Position numbers and translations under genes: made by a program. The notes under the pieces were generated by a model. That model was not told where the DNA came from and searched no databases. It was given only the letters and a program-made list of their open reading frames with translations. Of a stretch of DNA of 64,000 nt, positions 38,201-46,216 are shown in pieces. How positions within the stretch are numbered: the stretch's first letter is position 1; the number at the start of each line of letters is the position of its first letter. The DNA comes from Pseudomonas sp. GM18 (GTDB lineage Bacteria; Pseudomonadota; Gammaproteobacteria; Pseudomonadales; Pseudomonadaceae), in NCBI RefSeq assembly GCF_000282195.1, contig NZ_AKJT01000037.1:1-64000 (forward strand). The letters are read 5' to 3'.

Positions 38201-38522
38201 CCAGGCCTTGAAAAACAAAGGCTTCGATATTACGGCTTTCTACTACTCGACACGCGACGGTGCATTGTTGAAGTACGTACCGACCTATTCGATAGCGGAA
38301 CAAGCATTGCTTAAAGTAAAACTGGTGCAACCCCCCAATGACCGATGGACCACCGTGTTGTCGTTCGAGGCGTTCATTTCCAGGCTGGCTAACAACAGCC
38401 ATTTAGAAGTGTTGAAGGCTGCCGGTTATTGGCGCCAGGCCGGGCAACTGGGAACCGATTGGAAAGTCATACGCCAGCAGGTTCCCGATGTATCCGTCCA
38501 ATACCCCCGGGATGAGTTATAA
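35205..38522 (+). CDS. Giant protein of five DUF4329-like modules, C-terminal RDEL
   Basis: An 1105-residue paralogue of the preceding array protein. Five modules open near 35,265, 35,877, 36,535, 37,209 and 37,870 with sequences such as LGPVFLTADDAAVHA and FGPMFHHPDDAARYA. The first module keeps more of the JAB-like core (FYSHPALST) than the others. Repeat tails such as AGKLEVLLTSAYWSRPGEVG match those in the neighbour. It also ends in RDEL, but encoded by different codons (CGG GAT GAG TTA against CGT GAT GAA CTG), so the tail appears conserved as protein. The ATG at 35,205 has GGAG upstream. No signal peptide or membrane helix. Function unknown. Confidence 0.7.
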   Translation: MDDQPQGHEWIIALSRPNILGRSFLSADDAACYAHERVGRRRNRGYYGYIFKRNDQRYVVTEPAEKPYDSPFLLSFDNHVLHSLFYSHPALSTLDAVKVAELKWSIDDATTSLLMFNAEELRKSFGTGGTGYLSGAEDSLIRFTPDSSPRSSALLKQLGTTQSPGKLALDLEKGVVKPEQLVNEATVAGDLQVIISNGRWRPRGKVTEHFVPGPWERNVPERVSLGAVFQSADAAALDRYARNTVQRDEGQTWFGLILKHKDKEEYVASELVPVSFPRDRLFLERSFFRRSPKSGEYDYPESLIPHSYFYSRLRVKHERDAPRRWLAEHFIVPKDLWVVVYNAKKRPVIGARVPASLYMSTPDGALLKYVPRPDTQLFDNDVPNMGLEAIQNNLAKGQLSATDFVVTVARNDSLQVLRTSVCWDRKGLVGIHWAPSQNLQRRSLGPVFLTADDAAVHARSQVPAGTARVFGGQILLRSDGRYVATDPVDIPQEDFDIKWVFADAAVELGQFPTDCTIVARYRSRVLRALPILLSDVDNELYRNMLSVDSVYTAFMRRARAFDEYLFAPDGAIIRYRIGTWERIRADLGIAISMLGKPARDLDATWIKEQIHAGTLTPTAWVKKLVNSGYLKVVAGSRLWGPARDVTEFEPYQTTPHTTGYPRALTEPAYSAICVQEQDAARLAHEQAGSRSLLGFGFILRNARDGSFLATLPVSVRNSRLAYDRVFPGVLPYRYVDSGLIMCAAATPPGLSDDDYRHFFSPLDVSLARDSVRTPQGYRPIYFSCGDGALLRLELAPFDPRVTLDRFGQVEIRDNPFATNAQAQRDQDAINRGTFTLTNYIRRMAAAGKLEVLLTSAYWSRPGEVGQDWLAGMRSVSVEARWASKSRLPFGPMFHHPDDAARYAQLRAARFNIGVACTSAILAKPDTYSYVGMEPLAGTGHPDEAIRLIFRTASDVSAAPGTRLLHLPDGCKWMASHQIVQSDDADNANFASPESIHSHTQALKNKGFDITAFYYSTRDGALLKYVPTYSIAEQALLKVKLVQPPNDRWTTVLSFEAFISRLANNSHLEVLKAAGYWRQAGQLGTDWKVIRQQVPDVSVQYPRDEL

Positions 38523-38554
38523 CCGTTTCAGGAGCCTGACTACATAGCACCCGG

Positions 38555-39565
38555 TCAACGCTTGCGCATGAGGCCGATGAAAAACAACCCGCCAATCGCC
38601 GCCGTGGCCACGCCAATTGGCAAGTCTTCGGGGGCGATCAGCGTGCGCGCGGCGACATCGACCCACACCAGAAACACACTGCCCAGTAATACGCACACCG
38701 GCAACAATCGTCGGTGTTCGGCCCCGACCAATCGACGGGCAATGTGCGGCACCATCAGCCCGACGAAACCAATCGAGCCACTGATCGACACCAACACCCC
38801 GGTCATCAGCGAGGCAATCAAAAACACCCGCAAGCGCACGGTGCGGGCATTGAGGCCCAGGGTCACGGCGGTCTGTTCGCCGGCCATCAACGCATTCAAC
38901 GGTCGGGCCATGCCCAACAGCAAAACCAGCCCCAGCAAGACACTGGCGGCCGGCACCGCAAGCAACTCCCAACGCGCCAGCCCGAGCCCGCCAAGCATCC
39001 AGAACATCACCGCCGAACTTGCCCGGTGATCGCCGAGGAACAGCAGCAAATTGGCAATCGCCATCATCACGAACGACACAGCCACGCCGCACAACAGAAG
39101 CCGATCACTGTCCAGCCGCCCATTGCGATTGGCGATCATCAGCACGACCAACATGCTCAGCAGCGCGCCGATAAACGCCGCGATCGGCAAGGTCAGCAGG
39201 CCGACGATTTCACCGACATGCAGCACCACGATCACCGCGCCGAGGGTCGCGCCGGAGGTCACGCCCAACAAGTGCGGATCGGCCAGCGGATTGCGCGTCA
39301 CCGCTTGCAGCACCGTGCCGATCAACGCCAGGCCGGCGCCCACCAGTGCGCCGAGCAACATGCGCGGCACGCGGATCAGCCAGACGATGTGTTCCTGGCC
39401 GGCTGTCCAGCTCTGCTCGCCAACACCGAAGGCCTTGTGCAGCAGAATCCGCCACACCACGTCCACTGGCACCCGCGCCGGACCGAAGCCCAACGACACC
39501 ACACACGACACCAGCAACAGCGCGCCGAGGGCCATCAGCAACAAGGCATAACGACGGTCAATCAT
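38555..39565 (-). CDS. FecCD-family ABC transporter permease
   Basis: A 336-residue inner-membrane permease for siderophore, haem, cobalamin or similar metal chelates. RVPRMLLGALVGAGLALIGTVLQAVTRNPLADPHLLGV near residue 66 and GSIGFVGLMVPHIARRLVG near 262 are the family blocks. It is third in an ATPase, binding protein, permease operon with 4-base overlaps. In P. aeruginosa a similar set (PA2912-PA2914, from memory) adjoins the cobalamin genes, so a cobalt or corrinoid-related substrate is possible. Confidence 0.92.
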   Translation of the reverse strand: MIDRRYALLLMALGALLLVSCVVSLGFGPARVPVDVVWRILLHKAFGVGEQSWTAGQEHIVWLIRVPRMLLGALVGAGLALIGTVLQAVTRNPLADPHLLGVTSGATLGAVIVVLHVGEIVGLLTLPIAAFIGALLSMLVVLMIANRNGRLDSDRLLLCGVAVSFVMMAIANLLLFLGDHRASSAVMFWMLGGLGLARWELLAVPAASVLLGLVLLLGMARPLNALMAGEQTAVTLGLNARTVRLRVFLIASLMTGVLVSISGSIGFVGLMVPHIARRLVGAEHRRLLPVCVLLGSVFLVWVDVAARTLIAPEDLPIGVATAAIGGLFFIGLMRKR

Positions 39566-40509
39566 TCGCCGTGGAAACCCTTGGCCAGGGTTTCGACCGC
39601 CAGCACGTTGTCGATTCCCGGCGTGGCCTGCACGTAAGGAATGACGATGAAGCGCTGGTTCTTGATCGCGTCCACCGATTGCAGGGCCTGGTTGTTCAGC
39701 AAAAACTGCTCCTTCTGTTCGGCGGTGACCTCGCCGTAATCGACGATCACGATGACCTGCGGATTACGCTCGACCACGTTCTCCCAGTTGACCCGGGTCC
39801 AGCTCGCCTCGACGTCATCGAGAATGTTACGCCCGCCGGCAGCATCGATCAGCGCTTGTGGCATGCCGAGGCGCCCGGAGGTCATGGCCCGGTCTTCACC
39901 GCTGTCGTACAGAAATACCCGAGGCTTGTCGGTCGGCAGGTCCTTGTGCACCTCGGCGACTTGCTCCTGCATCTGGGCAATCACGGCATTGGCGCGATCC
40001 TGCACGTCGAAGATTTTGCCGAGGTTGCGCAGGTCGTTGTAGGTGTCTTCCAGGCTGGCCGGCGGACGCTTCATCACGAACGCGCAGGACTCGGTCAACT
40101 CATAGACATTGATCCCCAGCGGTTGCAAGGTTTGTGGCGTGAGGTCACCGCCCACGCGCATGCCGTAATCCCAACCGGCGAAGAAGAAATCGACGTTGGC
40201 GTTGAGCAGGGTTTCCACCGACGGGTACTTGGCCGCCAACTCCGGTAAGCCATCGAGGATGGTCTGCATCTCGGGCGTCACCGATTTCCATCCGGTCACG
40301 CCGCTGTAGCCGGCCATCCTGGGTTTGAGACCGAGGGCGAGCATCATCTGGGTCATGTTGATGTCGTGGCTGACCGCGTGTTTCGGCGCTTGCTTGAAGG
40401 TGACTGCGCGATTGCAACTCTGAACCGTCAGCGGGTATTTCGTGGCCTCGGCGAAGGCATGGGCACTGCCCAGCAACAACGCGACGCAAAGCAGGGAACG
40501 CAAAGTCAT
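39562..40509 (-). CDS. Metal-chelate ABC transporter substrate-binding protein
   Basis: A 315-residue periplasmic protein with a signal peptide ending in AFA (residues 1-20) and a type III (BtuF/FhuD-like) binding fold. Typical parts are QAPKHAVSHDINMTQMMLALGL, the NPQVIVIVDYGEV strand and the C-terminal segment GIDNVLAVETLAKGFH. It sits between the ATPase and permease genes, with its stop overlapping the permease start (ATGA). The ligand is not evident. Confidence 0.88.
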   Translation of the reverse strand: MTLRSLLCVALLLGSAHAFAEATKYPLTVQSCNRAVTFKQAPKHAVSHDINMTQMMLALGLKPRMAGYSGVTGWKSVTPEMQTILDGLPELAAKYPSVETLLNANVDFFFAGWDYGMRVGGDLTPQTLQPLGINVYELTESCAFVMKRPPASLEDTYNDLRNLGKIFDVQDRANAVIAQMQEQVAEVHKDLPTDKPRVFLYDSGEDRAMTSGRLGMPQALIDAAGGRNILDDVEASWTRVNWENVVERNPQVIVIVDYGEVTAEQKEQFLLNNQALQSVDAIKNQRFIVIPYVQATPGIDNVLAVETLAKGFHGE

Positions 40510-41294
40510 GGTTGGGTTATCCAGGTGATTCGTGGGTAGCCGTGCAAGGGGTGGTCATCGATCAGGGCGTCGACGCCGAACACGGTGTGCAGAAGGTGGG
40601 TGGTCAGGACTTCTTTGGGGGTGCCGCCGGCAATGATGCGACCGTGATGGATCACGTACAGCCGATCACAGAAGGCCGCCGCCAGATTGAGGTCGTGGAT
40701 GCTCGCCAGCGTGCCGATCTGCAGGCGTTTGACGAGCTGCAGCAGTTCCAGTTGATAGCGCGGGTCGAGGTGGTTGGTCGGCTCGTCGAGGATCAGCAAT
40801 TGCGGTTGCTGGGCCAGGGCGCGGGCGAGGATCACGCGCTGTTTTTCACCGCCGGACAGGGTGGCGAAGGCGTGGTCTTCGAAGCCTTTGAGTCCGACTG
40901 ATTCGAGGGCTTGGGTCGCGAGCTTTCGGTCTTCAAGCGTGTCGCCGTCGAACAGGCCTTTGTGCGGCGTGCGGCCCATGGCGACCACTTCCTCGACGGT
41001 CAGGCCGAAGGCATCGGGGAATTCCTGCAACACCACCGCAATGCGTTGCGCGCACCAGCGTGAGGATTGCTTCCAGACGTTGTGATGGTCGAGTTTTACC
41101 TCGCCATGTTCCGGTTTACTGAAGCGATAGGCACACCGCAGCAGGCTGGTCTTGCCGCTGCCGTTGGGGCCGATTAACCCGACGAACTCACCCGCGGCCA
41201 CGTGTAAGGAAGCGTCACGCAGCTGGAACTGGTGATGGCAGTGGCCGTGGCCCAGGGGTGTCCAGGCGAGGTTGGTGATGTTCAGCGAAGTCAT
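40506..41294 (-). CDS. Metal-chelate ABC transporter ATP-binding protein
   Basis: A 262-residue FepC/BtuD-type ATPase. Walker A is GPNGSGKT, the signature LSGGEKQR, Walker B LLILDEPTNHLD, and the switch histidine lies in LASIHDLNLAAAFCD. It is the first gene of the three-gene transporter operon. I use the ATG at 41,294 (MTSLNITNL); an upstream in-frame ATG at 41,318 would read into the palindromic element. Confidence 0.92.
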   Translation of the reverse strand: MTSLNITNLAWTPLGHGHCHHQFQLRDASLHVAAGEFVGLIGPNGSGKTSLLRCAYRFSKPEHGEVKLDHHNVWKQSSRWCAQRIAVVLQEFPDAFGLTVEEVVAMGRTPHKGLFDGDTLEDRKLATQALESVGLKGFEDHAFATLSGGEKQRVILARALAQQPQLLILDEPTNHLDPRYQLELLQLVKRLQIGTLASIHDLNLAAAFCDRLYVIHHGRIIAGGTPKEVLTTHLLHTVFGVDALIDDHPLHGYPRITWITQP

Positions 41295-41306
41295 TTCATT
41301 CCCAAC

Positions 41307-41413
41307 GATCGTTCCCACGCTCTGCGTGGGAACGCCACAATGGACGCTCTGCGTCCGCTTTGGGGACGCGGAGCGTCCCGGGCTGCATTCCCACGCAGAG
41401 CGTGGGAACGATC
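41307..41413. repeat. Long palindromic element upstream of ABC operon
   Basis: A 107-bp element with outer arms GATCGTTCCCACGC and GCGTGGGAACGATC and inner hairpins GGACGCTCTGCGTCC and GGGACGCGGAGCGTCCC. It is an inverted copy of the element at 28,772-28,878 and the most symmetrical of the three. It separates the PepSY gene from the transporter operon. Confidence 0.78.
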
Positions 41414-41485
41414 AATCGGCGGTGACGAAGAAAGATCGCGGCCGTCATTGTATTGGCTTTGCGCGTACGCGTATCTCGCCTGTTT

Positions 41486-42865
41486 TCATAATGAAGGTGA
41501 GGTGGATTCAGTTTGCCGGCCCAAGCGCGACAGCAGCACCCGATCCAATACCCACACGACAACCAGCGAAGCCCCCACCAACGGAAACATCACCGCCAGG
41601 GCGAACATGATGACCATCGCGGTTTTCCATTTCGGCAGGTCGTGACGCAACGGCGGCACACCGAACTTGCCCTGTGGCCGGCGCTTCCACCAGATCACCA
41701 CGCCGCTGACAGCACTGAGCAGAATCATCAGGCAGATCAGCAGCACGATGATCTGATTGAACGGGCCGAACATCTTGCCTTCGTGCAGCATCACGCCGAC
41801 TTCCGTGGCCCGGGCGACGTTGCTGTATTGCTGCCAGCGCACGTCGGCGAGGACGTCGCCGGTGTATTGGTCGACGTGCAGGGTGGCGTCGTTGCGCGGG
41901 TCGTCGGCGAACACCGCGATGGTGAACACACCGGTGGCGGTGGTGGGGAAGGTGATGCTGTAGCCGGGCTCGACCTTGCGCTGCACGGCAATGTTTTGCA
42001 CGTCTTGCAGGCTGATGGTCGGCGCTGCCGGACCGGCCTGCGTGCCGGTGTGAGCCATGTGTTCGGTGTGGTCGCCGGACATTGGCATCGGCGTGTTTTC
42101 CATGGCCCACGGCACGGTCTGGCGCGTGGCGCTGTTGAGGCTGCGGGCCTCGACGTCGGATTTGGGCACGTCATTCCACATGGCGACCGGAAAGCGGTTC
42201 CAGAGGTCGGCGTATTGCTTGCCCCAGAAGCCGGTCCAGGTCATGCCGCTGAGCAGCATCACCAGCAACAAGGCCGCGCCCCAGAACCCGGTTACCGCGT
42301 GCAGGTCACGCCACAGCACGCGGCCGCGACTGTTCAAGCGCGGCCAGAGAATGCCGGCGCTCTGGCCACGCGGCCACCACAGAAAAACGCCGGAGACCAC
42401 CAACACCACACCCCAACCGGCGGCCAGCTCCACCAGCCGATCTCCGACGGTGCCGATCATCAACTCGCCGTGAATCGAGCGTGCGAGCGCCTGCAGATTG
42501 TTCTTCGCATCCTGCTCGCCGAGGATGTCGCCGTGGTACGGATCGATGAACACGTTCAGTTCATGACCTTCATTGATCACCACAAATTGCGCGCTGCGTT
42601 CGGCGTTGACCGGCGGCAGGTATTGTTTGATCCGGGCTTGTGGATACGCTTCTTTCACCCGTTTGAGCAGGTCGTCGGCGGCCACGGTGTGATGACCGGC
42701 CGGGATGTTCATCAGGCTGCCGTACATCAATGGATCGAGTTGTGGTTTGAACAGGTAAACGATGCCGGTCAGGGCCAGCATCACCATGAATGGCGCGACG
42801 AACAGGCCGGCATAGAAATGCCAGCGCCAGGCCAGGTTGTAGAAGTTCGGTTTGGGCTGTTTCAT
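41486..42865 (-). CDS. PepSY-associated membrane protein with Met/His-rich loop
   Basis: A 459-residue inner-membrane protein of the PepSY/PiuB group, with four main membrane segments (residues about 15-40, 140-165, 190-215, and a C-terminal pair) and periplasmic PepSY loops. Members are thought to reduce metals or metal chelates taken up through TonB receptors. WRWHFYAGLFVAPFM and SIHGELMIG carry conserved histidines. A loop near residue 285-300 reads PMPMSGDHTEHMAH, a likely copper-binding stretch that fits the copper genes upstream. I use the ATG at 42,865. It follows the TonB receptor gene, with a REP between them. Confidence 0.87.
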   Translation of the reverse strand: MKQPKPNFYNLAWRWHFYAGLFVAPFMVMLALTGIVYLFKPQLDPLMYGSLMNIPAGHHTVAADDLLKRVKEAYPQARIKQYLPPVNAERSAQFVVINEGHELNVFIDPYHGDILGEQDAKNNLQALARSIHGELMIGTVGDRLVELAAGWGVVLVVSGVFLWWPRGQSAGILWPRLNSRGRVLWRDLHAVTGFWGAALLLVMLLSGMTWTGFWGKQYADLWNRFPVAMWNDVPKSDVEARSLNSATRQTVPWAMENTPMPMSGDHTEHMAHTGTQAGPAAPTISLQDVQNIAVQRKVEPGYSITFPTTATGVFTIAVFADDPRNDATLHVDQYTGDVLADVRWQQYSNVARATEVGVMLHEGKMFGPFNQIIVLLICLMILLSAVSGVVIWWKRRPQGKFGVPPLRHDLPKWKTAMVIMFALAVMFPLVGASLVVVWVLDRVLLSRLGRQTESTSPSL

Positions 42866-42931
42866 TTCGAGTGCTCCGCTAGGCTTGGATCTTTTAGTTG
42901 TTTGTTGCGGTTGCTGCGCAACCGATCGCGG

Positions 42932-42981
42932 GCAAGCCCGCTCCCACATGGACGGTGTTGAACCTGTGGGAGCGGGCTTGC
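42932..42981. repeat. REP palindrome
   Basis: GCAAGCCCGCTCCCACA and its exact mirror TGTGGGAGCGGGCTTGC, 17-bp arms around a 16-base loop. This is the classic REP sequence of fluorescent pseudomonads. It lies between the TonB receptor stop and the PepSY gene start. Confidence 0.85.
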
Positions 42982-43006
42982 TCCGGGCGGCGTTCCGACG
43001 ATGCTC

Positions 43007-45124
43007 TTAGAAACTCATGTCGACCTTGGTCCAGAGCGTGCGCCCCGGTTCGTTGATGGCTTGCGGATCATTGGCCGGGAAGCCGAAACCGGCGTTGCCG
43101 GCAAGGTTCAAGTGTTCGGCGTAGGCCTTGCCAAACAAGTTGTCGACGCCGCTGCTGACCTTCCAGTTCTTATTGATCCGGTATGCGCCGTTAAGCGAGA
43201 ACACGCCAAAACCCGAGCTCTTGTCGAAGTCTTTGCCGACCACGTTGCCCTTGTTCTGGTCGATGCGGTTCTGCGTCGCGACCACCCGCCACAAGGCGCC
43301 GGCGCTCCAGTTGTCTGCGCTGTAGGTCAGGCCGAAACGCGCATCCAGCGGTGGCATCTGCGGCAGGGCAGTGCCGTCGCTGCTGTTCTTGCCCCAGGCG
43401 TAGGCCAGGGTCGCGTCGGCTTTCCAGTTGGTCGTCAGCTTGTAGGCCGCACCGAGTTCGCCGCCCATGATTCGCGCGTCGATGTTCTCGGCTTGCGAGG
43501 TCATGCCCATCATTCCCGGCGTGTAGTTGAACAGGATGTAGTCACGCACCTGCCCGACGTAACCCGAGGCCCAGGCTTCGAGGTCTGCGGTCTTGTATTG
43601 CAGGCCGAAGTCGAGCTGGGTGGTTTTTTCCGGCTTGATCGAGTCGAACGCATTCACCGAACCGGCAGGGCCGGACTTGGGTGAAAACAGCTCCCAGTAA
43701 TCCGGGAAACGCTGGGCATGGCCGAGGCCCGCATACAGCGTGGTCGGGCTGTCGGCCAGGTCATGCTCGTAACGCACGAAACCGCTGGGCAGTGTGTCGG
43801 CGCGGGTGTCATCGGCGGTCGGGTTGGGGCGGGCCATCATCCCGGAGCCGATGGTCTGCCGATAATCCTTGGCCGAAGCGCGGTCCAGTCGTGCGCCGGT
43901 GATCAGTCGATCACTGTCGGCGGCGTACCAGGTCAGTTCGCTGAACACGCCGTAGTTGTGGAAGTCGGCGTCTTTTTCGCGGGGCACATCCTTGTAGGTG
44001 TCGACGCCCATGGCGCTGCGTCGGCGGTGCTCGTTGGTCTGCGCATCCAGGCCACTGATCAGCTGCACATCGGCCCAGCGCCAAGTGGCTTTAATCCGCG
44101 CACCGAGGGTCCGGCGGTCGACGTTGGAAGCCATCGGGCCGGCCATCATCCCGGTGCCAGACGGCGTGCGCAGGGTGTAGTTGTCCATCACGTGGTCGGC
44201 GTAGTTGTAGTAGACCTGCGCCTCGACCTTATCCAGCACCTCACCGATGTTCGACTGCTCGAAGCGCAGGCCGAGGCTTTCGCGCAAGAACTGCGAACCG
44301 TCCATGCCGCGCCCGGCGTAACGGGCTTCGCCGTCGCCCTTGCCGGCGGTCAGTTCCAGCAGGGTATCGGCGTTCGGGGTCCAGCCGAGCGCTACATCAC
44401 CGTTCCACTTGTCGTAGCGCGAGGGCACGGTGTCGTTGTTGCCGTCCTTGTAGTCATCGGAATGCGCGGTGTTGCCGATCACGCGCACGTAACCCAGCGG
44501 CCCGCCGGCAGCGGCGTCCAGCACTTTGTCGAAGCGGCCGTTGGAGCCGGCCAATACGCTGGCATTCACCCGGGTACCGAGTTCGCCGAAGCTTTCCGGT
44601 TCTCGGTCGAACAGGATGGTGCCGGCCGATGCACCGGGGCCCCAGAGCACGGTTTGCGGGCCTTTGATCACGGTGAGTTTGTCGTAGGTTTCCGGTGAAA
44701 TGTACGAGGTCGGCGCGTCCATCCGGCCGGGGCAGGCGCCGAGCATCATGCCGCCGTTGGTGAGGATATTCAGGCGCGAGCCGAACATGCCGCGCAGCAC
44801 CGGATCGCCGTTGGTGCCGCCGTTGCGCACCAGGGCGAAGCCAGGGATGGTTTTCAGATAATCGCCACCGTCGCTGGCCGGCACCGGTTGGCGTGGGTCC
44901 TTGGGGTTGGTGACCACGGTCAGCGGCGAGCTCGGCGCGATGGCGGTGATCACCGTCGGGCTCAGTTCTTCGGTGTGGCCGGCGTGTTCATCAGCCAGCA
45001 CCATTGGAGTCAGCAGCAAGCCGCAAAGAGCGGCGGTGGCCTGCCTGAGGCGAACGCGGGATGGGTTCAGGGCAAAAAAAGCCTGGGCAGCGCCCAAACG
45101 TGTGTCAGCAGAAAACCTGGACAT
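43007..45124 (-). CDS. TonB-dependent copper receptor (OprC-like)
   Basis: A 705-residue outer-membrane receptor. After a long signal region ending near VLADEH, the plug domain contains LRGMFGSRLNILTNGGMMLGACPGRMDAPTSYISP, the methionine/cysteine-rich stretch typical of OprC/NosA copper receptors, then KGPQTVLWGPGASAGTILFDRE. The barrel follows and ends in the terminal phenylalanine (WTKVDMSF) needed for assembly. Barrel loops carry more methionines (GTGMMAGPM). The start may be the ATG at 45,124 or the one at 45,136. Upstream lie three small copper-related genes on the same strand, so a copper uptake cluster is likely. Confidence 0.88.
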   Translation of the reverse strand: MSRFSADTRLGAAQAFFALNPSRVRLRQATAALCGLLLTPMVLADEHAGHTEELSPTVITAIAPSSPLTVVTNPKDPRQPVPASDGGDYLKTIPGFALVRNGGTNGDPVLRGMFGSRLNILTNGGMMLGACPGRMDAPTSYISPETYDKLTVIKGPQTVLWGPGASAGTILFDREPESFGELGTRVNASVLAGSNGRFDKVLDAAAGGPLGYVRVIGNTAHSDDYKDGNNDTVPSRYDKWNGDVALGWTPNADTLLELTAGKGDGEARYAGRGMDGSQFLRESLGLRFEQSNIGEVLDKVEAQVYYNYADHVMDNYTLRTPSGTGMMAGPMASNVDRRTLGARIKATWRWADVQLISGLDAQTNEHRRRSAMGVDTYKDVPREKDADFHNYGVFSELTWYAADSDRLITGARLDRASAKDYRQTIGSGMMARPNPTADDTRADTLPSGFVRYEHDLADSPTTLYAGLGHAQRFPDYWELFSPKSGPAGSVNAFDSIKPEKTTQLDFGLQYKTADLEAWASGYVGQVRDYILFNYTPGMMGMTSQAENIDARIMGGELGAAYKLTTNWKADATLAYAWGKNSSDGTALPQMPPLDARFGLTYSADNWSAGALWRVVATQNRIDQNKGNVVGKDFDKSSGFGVFSLNGAYRINKNWKVSSGVDNLFGKAYAEHLNLAGNAGFGFPANDPQAINEPGRTLWTKVDMSF

Positions 45125-45208
45125 GACAATTTCCATCGAACAGTCGTAAACGACACGGCCGGCAGCCTGCGGCTGTCTTCTAAACCGTGTGAGATCGGAG
45201 GTGGGTGT

Positions 45209-45667
45209 TTACGCGACGATGGGCGGGGCGCGGGTGCGGGCGCCGGGGAAGAAGGGTTGCCGGGCGTGGCCCAGGCGGGTGGAGGGTGTGGTGAAGGTGG
45301 TGGCGGGCGGTGTGTCGAACGCGGTGAATGAAGCGCCACTGGTGAGCGCCGGGCAATTGAACAGCAGGCTGCAATAGCCGCATTTTTCCCACAGCGCGTG
45401 ATGCTCGGCTGTCGGCCGGCAGTGTTCGGCGGCGGGTTGTGCGTCGTGGTCGGCATGCTCCATCGCCGACATGTCCATGCTCATGTCCATCGACATGTTC
45501 ATGGACATGTTTGTAGAAGCAGGCGCGCGCGAATCCATCGGCATCGACTGAGAAATCAGCGGGCCGATAAAGATCATCAGCATGGCGAACAGGCTGATCC
45601 AGCTGCCGCGGGTCAGGCTCATTGGCTGACGGCGGTGCACGGATGGCCTGGCGCTATGCGGGCGCAT
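45209..45667 (-). CDS. Met-rich DUF2946 family protein
   Basis: About 152 residues, with one hydrophobic N-terminal segment (SWISLFAMLMIFIGPLIS) that anchors or exports it. Then comes a methionine/histidine run (MSMNMSMDMSMDMSAMEHADHD) well suited to bind copper(I), and the DUF2946 cysteine motif KCGYCSLLFNCP. The start is unsure: ATG at 45,667, ATG at 45,622 or TTG at 45,679. It lies between the PCu(A)C gene and the TonB receptor, as in other pseudomonads. Confidence 0.75.
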   Translation of the reverse strand: MRPHSARPSVHRRQPMSLTRGSWISLFAMLMIFIGPLISQSMPMDSRAPASTNMSMNMSMDMSMDMSAMEHADHDAQPAAEHCRPTAEHHALWEKCGYCSLLFNCPALTSGASFTAFDTPPATTFTTPSTRLGHARQPFFPGARTRAPPIVA

Positions 45668-45688
45668 AGGCGTTTTCAACGGGGGCGA

Positions 45689-46168
45689 TTACTGGGCGTG
45701 CATGTGCTCTTGCATGCCGTCCGGTGCCTTTTTCTGCACCGAGACCTCGACCGTCACATCGCCGGACTTCTCGAAGTGCATCGTCAGCGGGAAGCGCTTG
45801 CCGTCGCTCAACTGGCTGCGGTCTTTCAACTCCAGCAGCATCACGTGGTACGCCATCGGCGCGAAGGTAACTTCGCCGCCAGCCGGAATCTCGACGCTGG
45901 GCACTTGCTGCATTTTCATCAGGTCGTTTTGCATTACATGTTCGTGCAGCTCGGCCTTGCCGGATATCGGCGATCCGACGCTGAGCAGTCGGTCAGCGGT
46001 TTTGCCCTTGTTGTGAATCACGAAATACGCCGCGACGGTGGGCGCATTGGGCGGCAGCTCCTGCGACCACGGATGGGCGATCTCAAGTTCGCCAACCTTG
46101 TACTCGTGGGCATTGGCAAAACAGGCAGGCAGCAGCAACACAGCCAGGACGATGAGTTTGTTCAACAT
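45689..46168 (-). CDS. Periplasmic copper chaperone PCu(A)C
   Basis: A 159-residue periplasmic protein with a signal peptide (residues 1-20, cut after ANA). The copper(I) site of the family, H-x10-M-x21-H-x-M, is matched exactly by His75, Met86, His108 and Met110. A His/Met tail (MQEHMHAQ) may bind a second ion. PCu(A)C carries copper to cytochrome oxidase or other targets. It sits between two DUF2946 genes upstream of the OprC-like receptor. Confidence 0.92.
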   Translation of the reverse strand: MLNKLIVLAVLLLPACFANAHEYKVGELEIAHPWSQELPPNAPTVAAYFVIHNKGKTADRLLSVGSPISGKAELHEHVMQNDLMKMQQVPSVEIPAGGEVTFAPMAYHVMLLELKDRSQLSDGKRFPLTMHFEKSGDVTVEVSVQKKAPDGMQEHMHAQ

Positions 46169-46216
46169 GGCAGTTCTCCAGAACGATTCAAAACGCAGGT
46201 CAATTGCGAGAAGGAA

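Noticed and set aside
41513..42961. 482-codon plus-strand frame over the PepSY gene
   Set aside because: Antisense shadow; the minus-strand protein has clear membrane segments and family motifs.
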